In this document: in pieces, positions 1-6,132 of the stretch | How positions within the stretch are numbered: the first letter of the stretch is position 1 | How the letters are laid out: each line of letters begins with the position of its first letter | Source: Actinomycetes bacterium | GTDB taxonomy: Bacteria > Actinomycetota > Actinomycetes > Actinomycetales > Cellulomonadaceae | Assembly (NCBI GenBank): GCA_023438885.1 | Contig: JAEXPS010000089.1 | Span: 1-6,317 of the forward strand | Direction: 5' to 3' | Length of the DNA stretch: 6,317 bases | Position numbers and translations under genes: made by a program | Notes under the pieces: model-generated | What the model was told of the DNA's origin: nothing | Databases searched by the model: none | What the model saw: only the letters and a program-made list of their open reading frames with translations

Positions 1-83
1 GCGGAAGAGGGCGCGCGGGTGGGCGGCGGGGGGCGGGGGTGGCGGGGGGTCGCGGGGGGCGGGGGTGGCGGGGGAGTGGGGCG
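1..83. repeat. G-run-rich intergenic tract with 26-bp-period tandem repeat
   Basis: The plus strand is almost entirely runs of three to six G separated by one to four bases. A 22-bp stretch at 27-48 recurs exactly at 53-74, giving a 26-bp period. The tract fits the pattern for stacked G-quadruplexes on the plus strand. It begins right after the stop codon of the minus-strand HAD gene, so a transcript reading out of that gene would be C-rich and G-poor here, which is the composition Rho prefers. I see no gene in it; an open frame that crosses it encodes only glycine/arginine-rich low-complexity sequence. A role in termination is inference. A sequence-slippage product with no function is equally possible. 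Confidence 0.7.
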
Positions 84-878
84 CTATAGGAGGCTGCGGA
101 GCACGGGGACGGCGCCGTCGTCGTCGATGGTGCCCGTGACCTCGTCGGCCGCCAGGCGCACCCGCTCGAGGGCGTGGCCCATCGCGACCCCTCGGGCGGC
201 CCACGCCAGCATCTCCATGTCGTTCAGCCCGTCCCCGACGGCCACCGTAGCGAACGGCTCGACCCCGAGGCGCTGACGCACCTCCTCCAGCGCCGAGGCC
301 TTCGTCACGCCGCGCGGCGCGAGGTCCATCCACGCGCTCCAACCGATCGCGTAGGCCACCTCGTGCAGGCCCACGCGCTCCACCAGCGCGTGGAACTCCT
401 CCGGAGTCGACCCCGGCGCGCGGATCACCACGCGGGTCGCCGGCGCCGCGAGGAGCCGCTCGAAGTCGACCACCTCGATCTCGCCGCTCAGCTCGCCGTC
501 CGGGAAGGGCGCCGAGACGAGGTACCCGACGCCGAGGTTCTCCACCGCGTACAGCGCGTTCGGCAGCTCGGCGGCGACCACCCGCATGGCCGGGGCCGGG
601 TCGAAGGTCACCGCCTTGACCAGCTCGTAGCCGGCGTCCTCGTCCGGGTCCAGACGGGCGAGCACGGCACCGTTGGAGCACACCAGCCAGCCCTCGGCCA
701 GGCCGATCTCCTGCGCCGCGGCGTGCGTCGCGTGCAGCGAGCGCCCGGTGGCCAGCACCACGTGCACGCCGGCGGCGCGCACCGCCGCCACCGCCGAGCG
801 CAGCTCGTCGGACACCACACCGCTGTAGGTCATCGCGGTGCCGTCGACGTCGAGCGCGATCATGCGGGCACGACTCAT
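84..878 (-). CDS. HAD-superfamily hydrolase, Cof-like (subfamily IIB) phosphatase
   Basis: The product is 264 aa, a usual length for Cof-type HAD phosphatases, which are cytosolic Mg-dependent enzymes acting on sugar phosphates, nucleotides or cofactors. All four HAD motifs are visible: DVDGT with nucleophile Asp10 and acid/base Asp12 (motif I), Thr44 in LATGRS (motif II), Lys193 in GVTKASAL (motif III) and GDGLND at 215-220 with Asp216 and Asp220 (motif IV). Residues from about 85 to 185 form the cap inserted between motifs II and III, as expected for type C2 caps. The ATG at 878 overlaps the serS stop in an ATGA, and a GGAGG lies 10 nt upstream inside serS, so the start is well supported and translation is probably coupled. 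The same frame stays open upstream to 1373, but that stretch is a shadow of serS. The substrate cannot be told from sequence. Being coupled to serS suggests co-expression, not necessarily a serine-related substrate. Confidence 0.93.
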   Translation of the reverse strand: MSRARMIALDVDGTAMTYSGVVSDELRSAVAAVRAAGVHVVLATGRSLHATHAAAQEIGLAEGWLVCSNGAVLARLDPDEDAGYELVKAVTFDPAPAMRVVAAELPNALYAVENLGVGYLVSAPFPDGELSGEIEVVDFERLLAAPATRVVIRAPGSTPEEFHALVERVGLHEVAYAIGWSAWMDLAPRGVTKASALEEVRQRLGVEPFATVAVGDGLNDMEMLAWAARGVAMGHALERVRLAADEVTGTIDDDGAVPVLRSLL

Positions 879-2155
879 GGGGCCAGGACCTCCCGGCCGC
901 CGAGGTACGGGCGCAGCCCGGCGGGCACGTACACCGACCCGTCGGCCTGCTGGTGGTTCTCCAGCAGCGGCACCATCCAGCGCGTCGTCACGGCCGTTCC
1001 GTTGAGGGTGGCCGCGGTGCGGGTCTCGCCGGAGGAGCCGGCACGCTCGCGCACGTTGAGGCGCCGCGCCTGGAACGTGGTGCAGTTCGAGGTGGACGTC
1101 AGCTCGAGGTACCGGCCCTGGCTCGGCAGCCACGCCTCGCAGTCGAACTTCCGGGCGGCCGACGAGCCCAGGTCGCCCGCCGCCGTGTCGATCACCCGGT
1201 ACGGCAGCTCGGCCGTGGCGAGGAGCTCCTCCTCGATGGCGAGGATGCGTGCGTGCTCGTCCGCGGCGTCGTCCTCCGTCGTGAAGGTGAACATCTCCAC
1301 CTTGTTGAACTGGTGGGCGCGGATGATGCCGCGGGTGTCCTTGCCGTAAGAGCCCGCCTCGCGCCGGTAGCACGACGAGTAGCCGGCGTACCGCCGCGGG
1401 CCGGCCGAGAGGTCGAGGATCTCGTCGGAGTGGAGGCCGGCCATCGCCACCTCCGAGGTCCCGACGAGGTACAGGTCGTCGGTGCCGAGGTGGTAGATCT
1501 CGTCGGCGTGCGCGCCGAGGAAGCCGGTGCCACGCATGATCTCCGGCCTCACCAGCGTGGGCGGGATCGTCAGCGTGAACCCGTGCTTCATCACCAGGTC
1601 CATCGCGGCGTTCATCAGCGCGCGCTCGAGGAGCGCGCCGATCCCGGTGAGGAAGTAGAAGCGCGCGCCGGACACCTTGACGCCGCGCTCCATGTCGATC
1701 GCGTGCAGCCGCTCGCCGAGGTCCAGGTGGTCCAGCACCGTGAAGTCCGGGCCGTACTCCGAGGCGAAGTCCCGGGGTGTTCCCACGGTCTTCAGCACGA
1801 CGAAGTCGTCCTCACCGCCCGCGGGCACGCCGTCGACCACCACGTTGGGGATGCGCCACATGATCGCGTCGAGCTCGGCGGCGGCCGCGTCCGCCTCGGC
1901 CTGGAGGGCCTTGACCTCGTCGGCCAGCGACTTGGCCTTGGCGAGCAGGTGCTGCTTCTCGTCGCCCGAGGCCTTGGCGACCTGCGCGCCGAGCGACTTC
2001 TGCGACGCGCGCGCGGTCTCGAACCCGGTGAGGGCGACGCGCCGGCGGGCGTCGGCGTCGAGTGCCTCGTCCACCAGGTGGGGGCTCTCGCCGCGGGCGG
2101 TCTGGGAGGCGCGAACCGTGTCGGGCTCGGCACGCAGGAGGCGCAGGTCGATCAC
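875..2155 (-). CDS. serS: Seryl-tRNA synthetase (class II)
   Basis: The product is 426 aa, the normal bacterial SerRS length. It charges tRNA-Ser (and tRNA-Sec where present) with serine in the cytosol. The N-terminus MIDLRLLRAEPDTVRAS is the family start, followed by the tRNA-binding coiled-coil arm at about 28-98. The class II core follows: motif 1 around 191-211, the serine-binding TSE at 233-235, motif 2 at 260-287 (SCYRREAG, then G..DTRG..R.HQF.KVE), the TSTSNCTTFQARR block at 353-365, and motif 3 with NGTA at 385-388, ENHQQADGS at 399-407 and the RPYLGG end. The start is GTG at 2155. A TAGGCT hexamer ends 6 nt before it and no good Shine-Dalgarno is present, so the message may be leaderless. 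The gene runs divergently from the lipid kinase gene 65 bp away and overlaps the HAD gene by 4 bp at its end. No T-box leader fits before this start. Identification is secure. Confidence 0.98.
   Translation of the reverse strand: MIDLRLLRAEPDTVRASQTARGESPHLVDEALDADARRRVALTGFETARASQKSLGAQVAKASGDEKQHLLAKAKSLADEVKALQAEADAAAAELDAIMWRIPNVVVDGVPAGGEDDFVVLKTVGTPRDFASEYGPDFTVLDHLDLGERLHAIDMERGVKVSGARFYFLTGIGALLERALMNAAMDLVMKHGFTLTIPPTLVRPEIMRGTGFLGAHADEIYHLGTDDLYLVGTSEVAMAGLHSDEILDLSAGPRRYAGYSSCYRREAGSYGKDTRGIIRAHQFNKVEMFTFTTEDDAADEHARILAIEEELLATAELPYRVIDTAAGDLGSSAARKFDCEAWLPSQGRYLELTSTSNCTTFQARRLNVRERAGSSGETRTAATLNGTAVTTRWMVPLLENHQQADGSVYVPAGLRPYLGGREVLAP
889..893 (-). promoter_or_regulatory. Ribosome binding site of the HAD gene, inside serS
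   Basis: On the minus strand GGGAGGT precedes the ATG at 878, with 10 nt between GGAGG and the start. It lies within the last codons of serS. With the ATGA overlap it fixes the HAD start and supports translational coupling to serS. Confidence 0.7.
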
Positions 2156-2161
2156 CAGCCG

Positions 2162-2167
2162 AGCCTA
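2162..2167 (-). promoter_or_regulatory. Candidate -10 element (TAGGCT) for leaderless serS
   Basis: Read on the minus strand, TAGGCT is followed by six bases and then the serS GTG. It matches the TANNNT pattern of actinobacterial -10 elements at the distance seen for leaderless genes. No convincing -35 is visible 16-19 bp further upstream. A poor GGATAGG overlapping it could instead serve as a weak ribosome site. Confidence 0.5.
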
Positions 2168-2207
2168 TCCACCCGTGGAAGGATGCGCGGACCCGGCCTG
2201 GCCTGCG

Positions 2208-2213
2208 TAGATT
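2208..2213 (+). promoter_or_regulatory. Candidate -10 element (TAGATT) for the leaderless lipid kinase gene
   Basis: TAGATT is followed by seven bases (GCCCGGC) and then the ATG at 2221. There is no Shine-Dalgarno-like sequence before the ATG, so initiation on a transcript starting at or next to the A of the ATG is the simplest reading. It lies back to back with the serS element, about 40 bp away on the other strand. No clear -35 is seen. Confidence 0.5.
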
Positions 2214-2220
2214 GCCCGGC

Positions 2221-3333
2221 ATGACGTGGCAGGAGGCAGTCGCCCTGGTCGCCGGGGTGCTCGCTGTGGCTGCCATCTGGCTGGGGCTGTGGGTGGCGCG
2301 CCGCCAGACGCAGCTGCGGATGGACTTGGGGATCGCCGCCGACTCGGCGGCCGCCGTCGCTCCGCCCGCCCCGCCTGGGCCGCTCGTCGCGGTCGTCGCG
2401 AACCCGAGCAAGCCGGCCGTCGCCGGGCTGCGCACCCAGGTGGTGGCCGCCACGCTGGACCGCGGCTGGCCGACGCCGCTCTGGCTGGAGACCACCCCCG
2501 AGGACCCGGGCGTCGGGCAGGCGCGCGCCGCTCTGGAGGCCGGGGCGGGCATGGTGATCGCGGCCGGCGGGGACGGCACCGTCCGGGCGGTGGCGGCGGC
2601 GCTCGCCCACAGTGGCGTGCCGATGGGACTGGTGCCGCACGGCACGGGCAACCTGCTCGCACGCAACCTCGACCTGCCGCTCGGCGACCGCTCCGCCGCG
2701 CTGGCGATCGCGCTCGACGGCGTGAACCGGACCATCGACGTCGCTCGCCTGACGGTCGAGCGCTGGGCTGACCCCGATCCGCCGGCGGACTCCCAGCAGG
2801 AGCACCTGTTCCTGGTCATCGGCGGGATCGGCCTGGACGCGGCGATGGTCGAGGACGCCGACGAGAACCTCAAGGCCCGGGTCGGCTGGATCGCCTACTT
2901 CGTCGCCGCGGTGCGGCACCTGCACGGGCGCCGGCTGCGCGTGCGCGTCAAGGTGGACGACCGGCCGTGGGTCGAGGCGCGGGGCCGCTCCATGATGGTC
3001 GGCAACGTCGGCCGGCTCCCCGGCGGCATCACCCTCCTGCCCGACGCCCGGATCGACGACGGCTGGCTCGACCTCGCGGCGATCGACACCCGGGTGGGCC
3101 TGATCGGCTGGGCACAGCTGCTCGGCGAGGTGCTGCTGCAACGGATCGGCGTGCGCAACGACCTGCCCGCGAAGGTCGGGCGGATCGACCACGTGCGGGC
3201 CCGCAACGTGCGCCTGCAGATCTACGGCGGCGAGCCGGTGCAGGTGGACGGCGACGGGGTGGGCCGCGTGCGGCAGGTCTACGTGCGGGTGGACCCGGGC
3301 GCGCTCGTCGTGCGCGTCGCGGCCCCACGCTGA
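2221..3333 (+). CDS. Membrane-anchored diacylglycerol kinase-family (YegS/DAGK-like) lipid kinase
   Basis: The product is 370 aa. Residues 7-26 are one hydrophobic segment (VALVAGVLAVAAIWLGLWVA), a likely N-terminal membrane anchor, followed by a polar and Ala/Pro-rich linker to about 54. The catalytic domain then starts with VAVVANPSKP. Family motifs are intact: GGDGTV at 116-121 (nucleotide loop), PHGTGNLLARNL at 139-150, GGIGLDA at 201-207, LPDARIDDGWLDL at 273-285 and VDGD at 342-345. Such enzymes phosphorylate diacylglycerol or related lipids with ATP at the cytoplasmic face of the membrane, feeding phospholipid turnover; the exact lipid is unknown here. The ATG at 2221 is chosen because it gives a sensible membrane segment and follows a -10-like hexamer. 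The frame is open back to 2062, but that part lies opposite the serS start region and is Arg/Gly-rich. It is the only plus-strand gene in the window, divergent from serS and convergent with pheA. Confidence 0.93.
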   Translation: MTWQEAVALVAGVLAVAAIWLGLWVARRQTQLRMDLGIAADSAAAVAPPAPPGPLVAVVANPSKPAVAGLRTQVVAATLDRGWPTPLWLETTPEDPGVGQARAALEAGAGMVIAAGGDGTVRAVAAALAHSGVPMGLVPHGTGNLLARNLDLPLGDRSAALAIALDGVNRTIDVARLTVERWADPDPPADSQQEHLFLVIGGIGLDAAMVEDADENLKARVGWIAYFVAAVRHLHGRRLRVRVKVDDRPWVEARGRSMMVGNVGRLPGGITLLPDARIDDGWLDLAAIDTRVGLIGWAQLLGEVLLQRIGVRNDLPAKVGRIDHVRARNVRLQIYGGEPVQVDGDGVGRVRQVYVRVDPGALVVRVAAPR

Positions 3334-3342
3334 GCTGCGCTC

Positions 3343-4302
3343 CTAGGTGGCAAGGCCACCCCGGACGGCCTCGAGCCAGCGGCGGGCCGAGACGAAGTCG
3401 GCGTCCGCCGTGCCGACGTGCACGGTGGGGGGCAGCGCGTCGGCGCGCGGGTACGAGCCGAGGAACCGCACGTACGGGCAGCGCCGGCGCAGGCCCATCA
3501 CCGCCTCGCCGATGCGCTCGTCGAGGATGTGCCCCTCCGCGTCGATGGAGAACGAGTAGCGGCCGAGGGCGTCCCCGATCGGCCGCGACTCGATGCGCGA
3601 CAGGTTGACCCCGCGCACGGAGAACTGCTCCAGCATGGCCATGAGCGCCCCTGCCTCGTTGTCGGGCAGGTGCACCACGATGGTGGTCTTGTCCGCACCC
3701 GACGGCTCGGGGACGTCGCCGGGGGGGCCGATCACGACGAACCGGGTCATCGCGTGGGGGTTGTCGCTGATCTCGTCGGCCAGCGAGGTCAGGCCGTAGC
3801 GCGCGACGGCGGGCGGCGGTACCAGGGCGGCGTCGAAGGTCACCGCGGGGAGCGACGGGTCGGCGATCCGTTCGGCGATGAGGGCCGCCGGGGCGGTGTT
3901 GCTGGTGGCCGGCACGTGGACGGCGGCCGGCAGGTGCGACGCCAGCCAGCGGCGGCACTGCACCCAGGCGTGGGGGTGGGCCGCGACCCGACGCACCTGG
4001 TCGAGGGTGACACCCTGCTCGGCCGCCAGCGTGAACTGGATCGGGACCAGCATCTCCCGCAGGATCACCAGCGGAGCACCGGCCGCGAGCGCGTCCAGCG
4101 TCGCGGTGACGCCGCCCTCGCCGGTGCTCTCGATCGCGACGACGGCGCGGTCGGCGTCGCCGGCGCGCACGGCGGCGATGGCCGAGCCGACGTCGGTCTG
4201 GGGCAGCAGCTTCGCGTCGTCGGACGAGACCACCTGGAAGAGGGCTTCCTCGGTGAACGTGCCGGCCGGGCCGAGGTAGGCGTAGCGCAAGCGGGCGCCC
4301 AT
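3343..4302 (-). CDS. pheA: Prephenate dehydratase
   Basis: The product is 319 aa, typical of actinobacterial stand-alone prephenate dehydratases. It converts prephenate to phenylpyruvate in phenylalanine synthesis, in the cytosol. The catalytic domain starts with YLGPAGTFTEEA (9-20), continues with AIESTGEGGVTATLD (56-70), AHPHAWVQCRRWL (108-120) and the catalytic TRF at 186-188. A C-terminal ACT domain follows from about 205, with GAL at 218-220 and ESRP at 238-241, the places where phenylalanine binds for feedback control. A tail of about 35 residues ends the protein. There is no chorismate mutase domain. The usual PxENS motif reads AIEST here, so the conserved Asn is Ser59. The ATG at 4302 is preferred over one at 4356 because it has a GGGAGG site and puts the conserved motif near the N-terminus. 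A TACCCT hexamer (4334-4339) could be its own -10. The gene lies 64 bp after the glycosyltransferase and ends 9 bp from the convergent lipid kinase gene. Confidence 0.96.
   Translation of the reverse strand: MGARLRYAYLGPAGTFTEEALFQVVSSDDAKLLPQTDVGSAIAAVRAGDADRAVVAIESTGEGGVTATLDALAAGAPLVILREMLVPIQFTLAAEQGVTLDQVRRVAAHPHAWVQCRRWLASHLPAAVHVPATSNTAPAALIAERIADPSLPAVTFDAALVPPPAVARYGLTSLADEISDNPHAMTRFVVIGPPGDVPEPSGADKTTIVVHLPDNEAGALMAMLEQFSVRGVNLSRIESRPIGDALGRYSFSIDAEGHILDERIGEAVMGLRRRCPYVRFLGSYPRADALPPTVHVGTADADFVSARRWLEAVRGGLAT
3346..3360. terminator. Small hairpin at the convergent lipid kinase/pheA junction
   Basis: GGTGGC and GCCACC form a perfect 6-bp stem around an AAG loop, starting 13 nt after the lipid kinase stop codon and lying within the last codons of pheA. 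There is no T tract on either side, so it is at best a weak terminator for the plus-strand gene. It could simply be coding sequence of pheA (Gly-Gly-Leu-Ala region). Confidence 0.3.
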
Positions 4303-4306
4303 CGAA

Positions 4307-4312
4307 CCTCCC
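4307..4312 (-). promoter_or_regulatory. Ribosome binding site of pheA
   Basis: On the minus strand AGGGAGGTTCG precedes the ATG, leaving 4 nt between GGGAGG and the start codon. This spacing is short but usable. The site decides for the 4302 start over the in-frame codon at 4356. Confidence 0.65.
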
Positions 4313-4366
4313 TGGGAGTGCGAGTTCCGTCGCAGGGTATCGGGAGGCGGGCGCACCGGGTCCGGG

Positions 4367-5233
4367 TCAGTCGCGCTGCGAACCGGTGCGCAGGCGGCCG
4401 CGCATGCCGTTCGCCATCGCGCGGGCGCGCCGCGCGCCGATGGCGAGCTCGATGTCGCGGTAGTTGGCTGCGCGCAGCATCTGGTTGCGCAGCGACCGCC
4501 CGGCCGGGTGGTGGCGCAGGTCGCACGGCACCTCGAGCACCCGGAAGCCGGCCCGCAGCAGGTCGATCGTCATGCCGGGCCAGATGCCGGAGCCGTGCGC
4601 CAAGGGGACTGCTGCCTCGAACGCGTCCCGCGTCAGGCAGCGCAGCGGCGAGAGCGGCTCGGCCGGCGACCAGCCGGTGAGGCGCGAGATCGCGCGCCGG
4701 GCGGAGCCGATCGCGATGCCTCGGCCGCCCGGCGTCGGGTGCGGGGTGAGCATGGCCACCGTCATGTCCACCTCGCCCGCCAGCACGGGCGGGACCAGCG
4801 GCGCCACCGCGACGGCGGACTCCGCCAGGTCGGCGGCGAGGAACAGCAGCGAGCGCGGCGGTCGGTCCGGGACGTCCCGCATCGCGACCACCGCCGCGCC
4901 GGTCTCGATCGCCACGGCGCGCCCCCGGTTGTGGGAGTGGCGGACGACGACCGCACCCGCCGCGCGTGCGACGTGCTGCGTGTCGTCCTCGGAGCCGTCG
5001 TCGATGACCAGGACCAGGTCCACACCGGGGATCGCCCGCGCCGCGCGAACCGTCGCGGCGATCCGGCGCGCCTCGTCCTTCGCCGGGATCAGGGCCGCGA
5101 CGCGGGGCCGGTCACGCGATGGCCGCTGCTGCGGCGCGGGAGCCGCAGCAGCGTCCGGCGCGGGGGTGGCGGCCGCCTGTCGGGTGGCGGCCGAGGCGCT
5201 GGCGTCGCCCTTGACGGGACCGGATCGCGGCAC
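4367..5233 (-). CDS. Family 2 glycosyltransferase-like protein with altered acceptor/metal motifs
   Basis: The product is 288 aa. Residues 1-41 are Ala/Pro-rich and probably disordered. A GT-A fold follows: VAALIPAKDEARRI (45-58), VLVIDDGSEDDT (74-85) and HNRGRAVAIETG (101-112) form the nucleotide-sugar-binding half. The place for the metal-binding DxD reads FLAADLAES (131-139), so its first Asp is Ala133 and only Asp135 remains. The later part has PLSPLRCL (193-200), GMTIDLLRAGFRVLEVPCDLRHH (220-242) and a basic C-terminal region. No membrane segment is evident, so it is probably cytosolic. Family 2 enzymes move a sugar from a nucleotide donor to polysaccharide, lipid or protein; the substrate is unknown. 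The start is GTG at 5233, preceded by TAGGCT at 6 nt, so it looks leaderless. It lies 73 bp after the DUF5926 gene and 64 bp before pheA, and may be co-transcribed with pheA. Fold assignment is secure; activity is uncertain. Confidence 0.85.
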   Translation of the reverse strand: MPRSGPVKGDASASAATRQAAATPAPDAAAAPAPQQRPSRDRPRVAALIPAKDEARRIAATVRAARAIPGVDLVLVIDDGSEDDTQHVARAAGAVVVRHSHNRGRAVAIETGAAVVAMRDVPDRPPRSLLFLAADLAESAVAVAPLVPPVLAGEVDMTVAMLTPHPTPGGRGIAIGSARRAISRLTGWSPAEPLSPLRCLTRDAFEAAVPLAHGSGIWPGMTIDLLRAGFRVLEVPCDLRHHPAGRSLRNQMLRAANYRDIELAIGARRARAMANGMRGRLRTGSQRD

Positions 5234-5239
5234 GGGGCA

Positions 5240-5245
5240 AGCCTA
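5240..5245 (-). promoter_or_regulatory. Candidate -10 element (TAGGCT) for the leaderless glycosyltransferase gene
   Basis: On the minus strand TAGGCT is followed by TGCCCC and then the GTG at 5233. Hexamer and 6-nt spacing are identical to those before serS. No Shine-Dalgarno is present and no clear -35 is visible. Confidence 0.5.
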
Positions 5246-5276
5246 ACGAGGACCGGTAGGTTTTGCCCTGGCGTGA

Positions 5277-5292
5277 CCCGGCGCAGACCGGG
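5277..5292. terminator. Small GC hairpin between the DUF5926 and glycosyltransferase genes
   Basis: CCCGG and CCGGG pair as a 5-bp stem around a 6-nt loop, 14 nt past the DUF5926 stop codon on the minus strand. There is no T tract. It could slow or end the DUF5926 transcript, but it is short and such sequences are common at this G+C. The rest of this 73-bp gap holds only the glycosyltransferase -10-like element. Confidence 0.2.
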
Positions 5293-5306
5293 CGGAGAAA
5301 CGCCTG

Positions 5307-6125
5307 TTAGCGCAGCGTGACCTGGCGTGCGACCAGCCCGGCGCGGGCGCGGCGGGCGTTGGCGTCCAGCGGTTCGCGGTCCTCGACCGCGGCCGCGAAG
5401 CCCTTGGCGAAGCTCGCGAGCTCGTCGTCCGCCTGCTCGGGCTCGGTGCCCCGGGCCAGCTCCCAGACGGGGACCACGAGCCCGCAGGCCCGGAAGTAGC
5501 CGACGAACTTCGCGCCGCCGAAGCCCGACTCGCGACGGGCGTGCAGGCGCGCCAGCCCGTCGAGCACGGCCTGCTCGTCGAGCGGCTGCACCCACCGGAT
5601 GAACTCCCGGCCGGACATGCGGGTCCAGTACGCGGACTCCACCGAGGCGAGCTTCTCGGTGGGGAGGATCGCGGCGTCAGCCTCCTCGAGGGCGGCCTTG
5701 AGCTGGGCGGTCTGCTCGGCCGCGGAGTCCAGCCAGTAGTCGAAGCTGCTGCGGACCTCGACCGCGAACGGGACCGAGAGGTCGAGGACGTCCTGCAGGC
5801 GCGGGCCGGGCGTCGGCAGACCGAGGCTCGTCACCGGCGTGCCGGGCTCGGAGTCGAGCGCCTCGAGCAGCACGGTGGCCAGGTCGCGGCTCGCGTCGCC
5901 GGAGCTGCTGCGGGTCTGGAGGGCCAGGAGCACCGTGCCGTCGGCGCGGTGGAGCGCGGGCCAGGCGTCCGGCAGAGCGGTGGAGACGACGACGTCGCGG
6001 CCGCCGTACGTCGTCGTCGTGCGCACCGTCGCGGTGGCCGCCGGGACCAGCTCGCGCAGGGCGACCCAGTCGGTCTCGCCGGGGAGGCCCTCGAAGGGAC
6101 GCGCGACGTACTCGATTCCAGCCAT
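5307..6125 (-). CDS. DUF5926 family protein, short form without SEC-C zinc motif
   Basis: The product is 272 aa. It matches my memory of actinobacterial DUF5926 proteins along its whole length: RPFEGLPGETDWVALRELVPAAT (9-31), LPDAWPALHRADGTVLLALQ (51-70), SSSGDASRDLA (73-83), EPGTPV (93-98), GPRLQDVLDL (107-116), LASVESAYWTRM (159-170), FIRWVQPLDE (175-184), FVGYFRACGLVVPVW (207-221) and the end RARAGLVARQVTLR. The biochemical function is unknown. Relatives I recall carry an N-terminal SEC-C-type zinc motif (CPCGSG...). This protein has a single cysteine, Cys214, and begins just before the core domain, so that part is missing. No signal peptide or membrane segment is seen. The ATG at 6125 is chosen because TAGGGT ends 7 nt before it and the homology starts at once; the open frame extends to 6284, but through repeat-rich non-coding sequence. 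Confidence 0.85.
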   Translation of the reverse strand: MAGIEYVARPFEGLPGETDWVALRELVPAATATVRTTTTYGGRDVVVSTALPDAWPALHRADGTVLLALQTRSSSGDASRDLATVLLEALDSEPGTPVTSLGLPTPGPRLQDVLDLSVPFAVEVRSSFDYWLDSAAEQTAQLKAALEEADAAILPTEKLASVESAYWTRMSGREFIRWVQPLDEQAVLDGLARLHARRESGFGGAKFVGYFRACGLVVPVWELARGTEPEQADDELASFAKGFAAAVEDREPLDANARRARAGLVARQVTLR

Positions 6126-6132
6126 GCGGTGC

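Noticed and set aside
174..1349. Long plus-strand open frame opposite the HAD gene and serS
   Set aside because: The translation is Arg/His/Gly-rich with no recognisable domain. It mirrors the real minus-strand genes, a common effect of very high G+C.
2062..2220. Earlier lipid kinase start at 2062
   Set aside because: It would overlap the serS N-terminal coding region by about 90 bp and put an Arg/Pro-rich stretch before the membrane segment.
953..2224. Plus-strand open frame of 423 codons opposite serS
   Set aside because: It is antisense to a complete, motif-verified SerRS and has a low-complexity Val/Gly/Arg composition.
2152..3192. Minus-strand open frame opposite the lipid kinase gene
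   Set aside because: The intact kinase motifs are on the plus strand. This frame is rich in Asp/Arg/Pro/His with no domain, and it overlaps the divergent promoter region.
4303..4356. Earlier pheA start at 4356
   Set aside because: It would add 18 residues before the conserved N-terminus, and the strong GGGAGG site belongs to the ATG at 4302.
4303..4366. Phenylalanine attenuator or T-box ahead of pheA
   Set aside because: The 64-bp gap holds no Phe-codon leader peptide, no T-box sequence and no pair of alternative hairpins. Feedback through the ACT domain is the visible control.
3418..4680. Plus-strand open frame of 420 codons opposite pheA and the glycosyltransferase
   Set aside because: It spans two verified minus-strand genes and their intergenic region, and its sequence is low-complexity.
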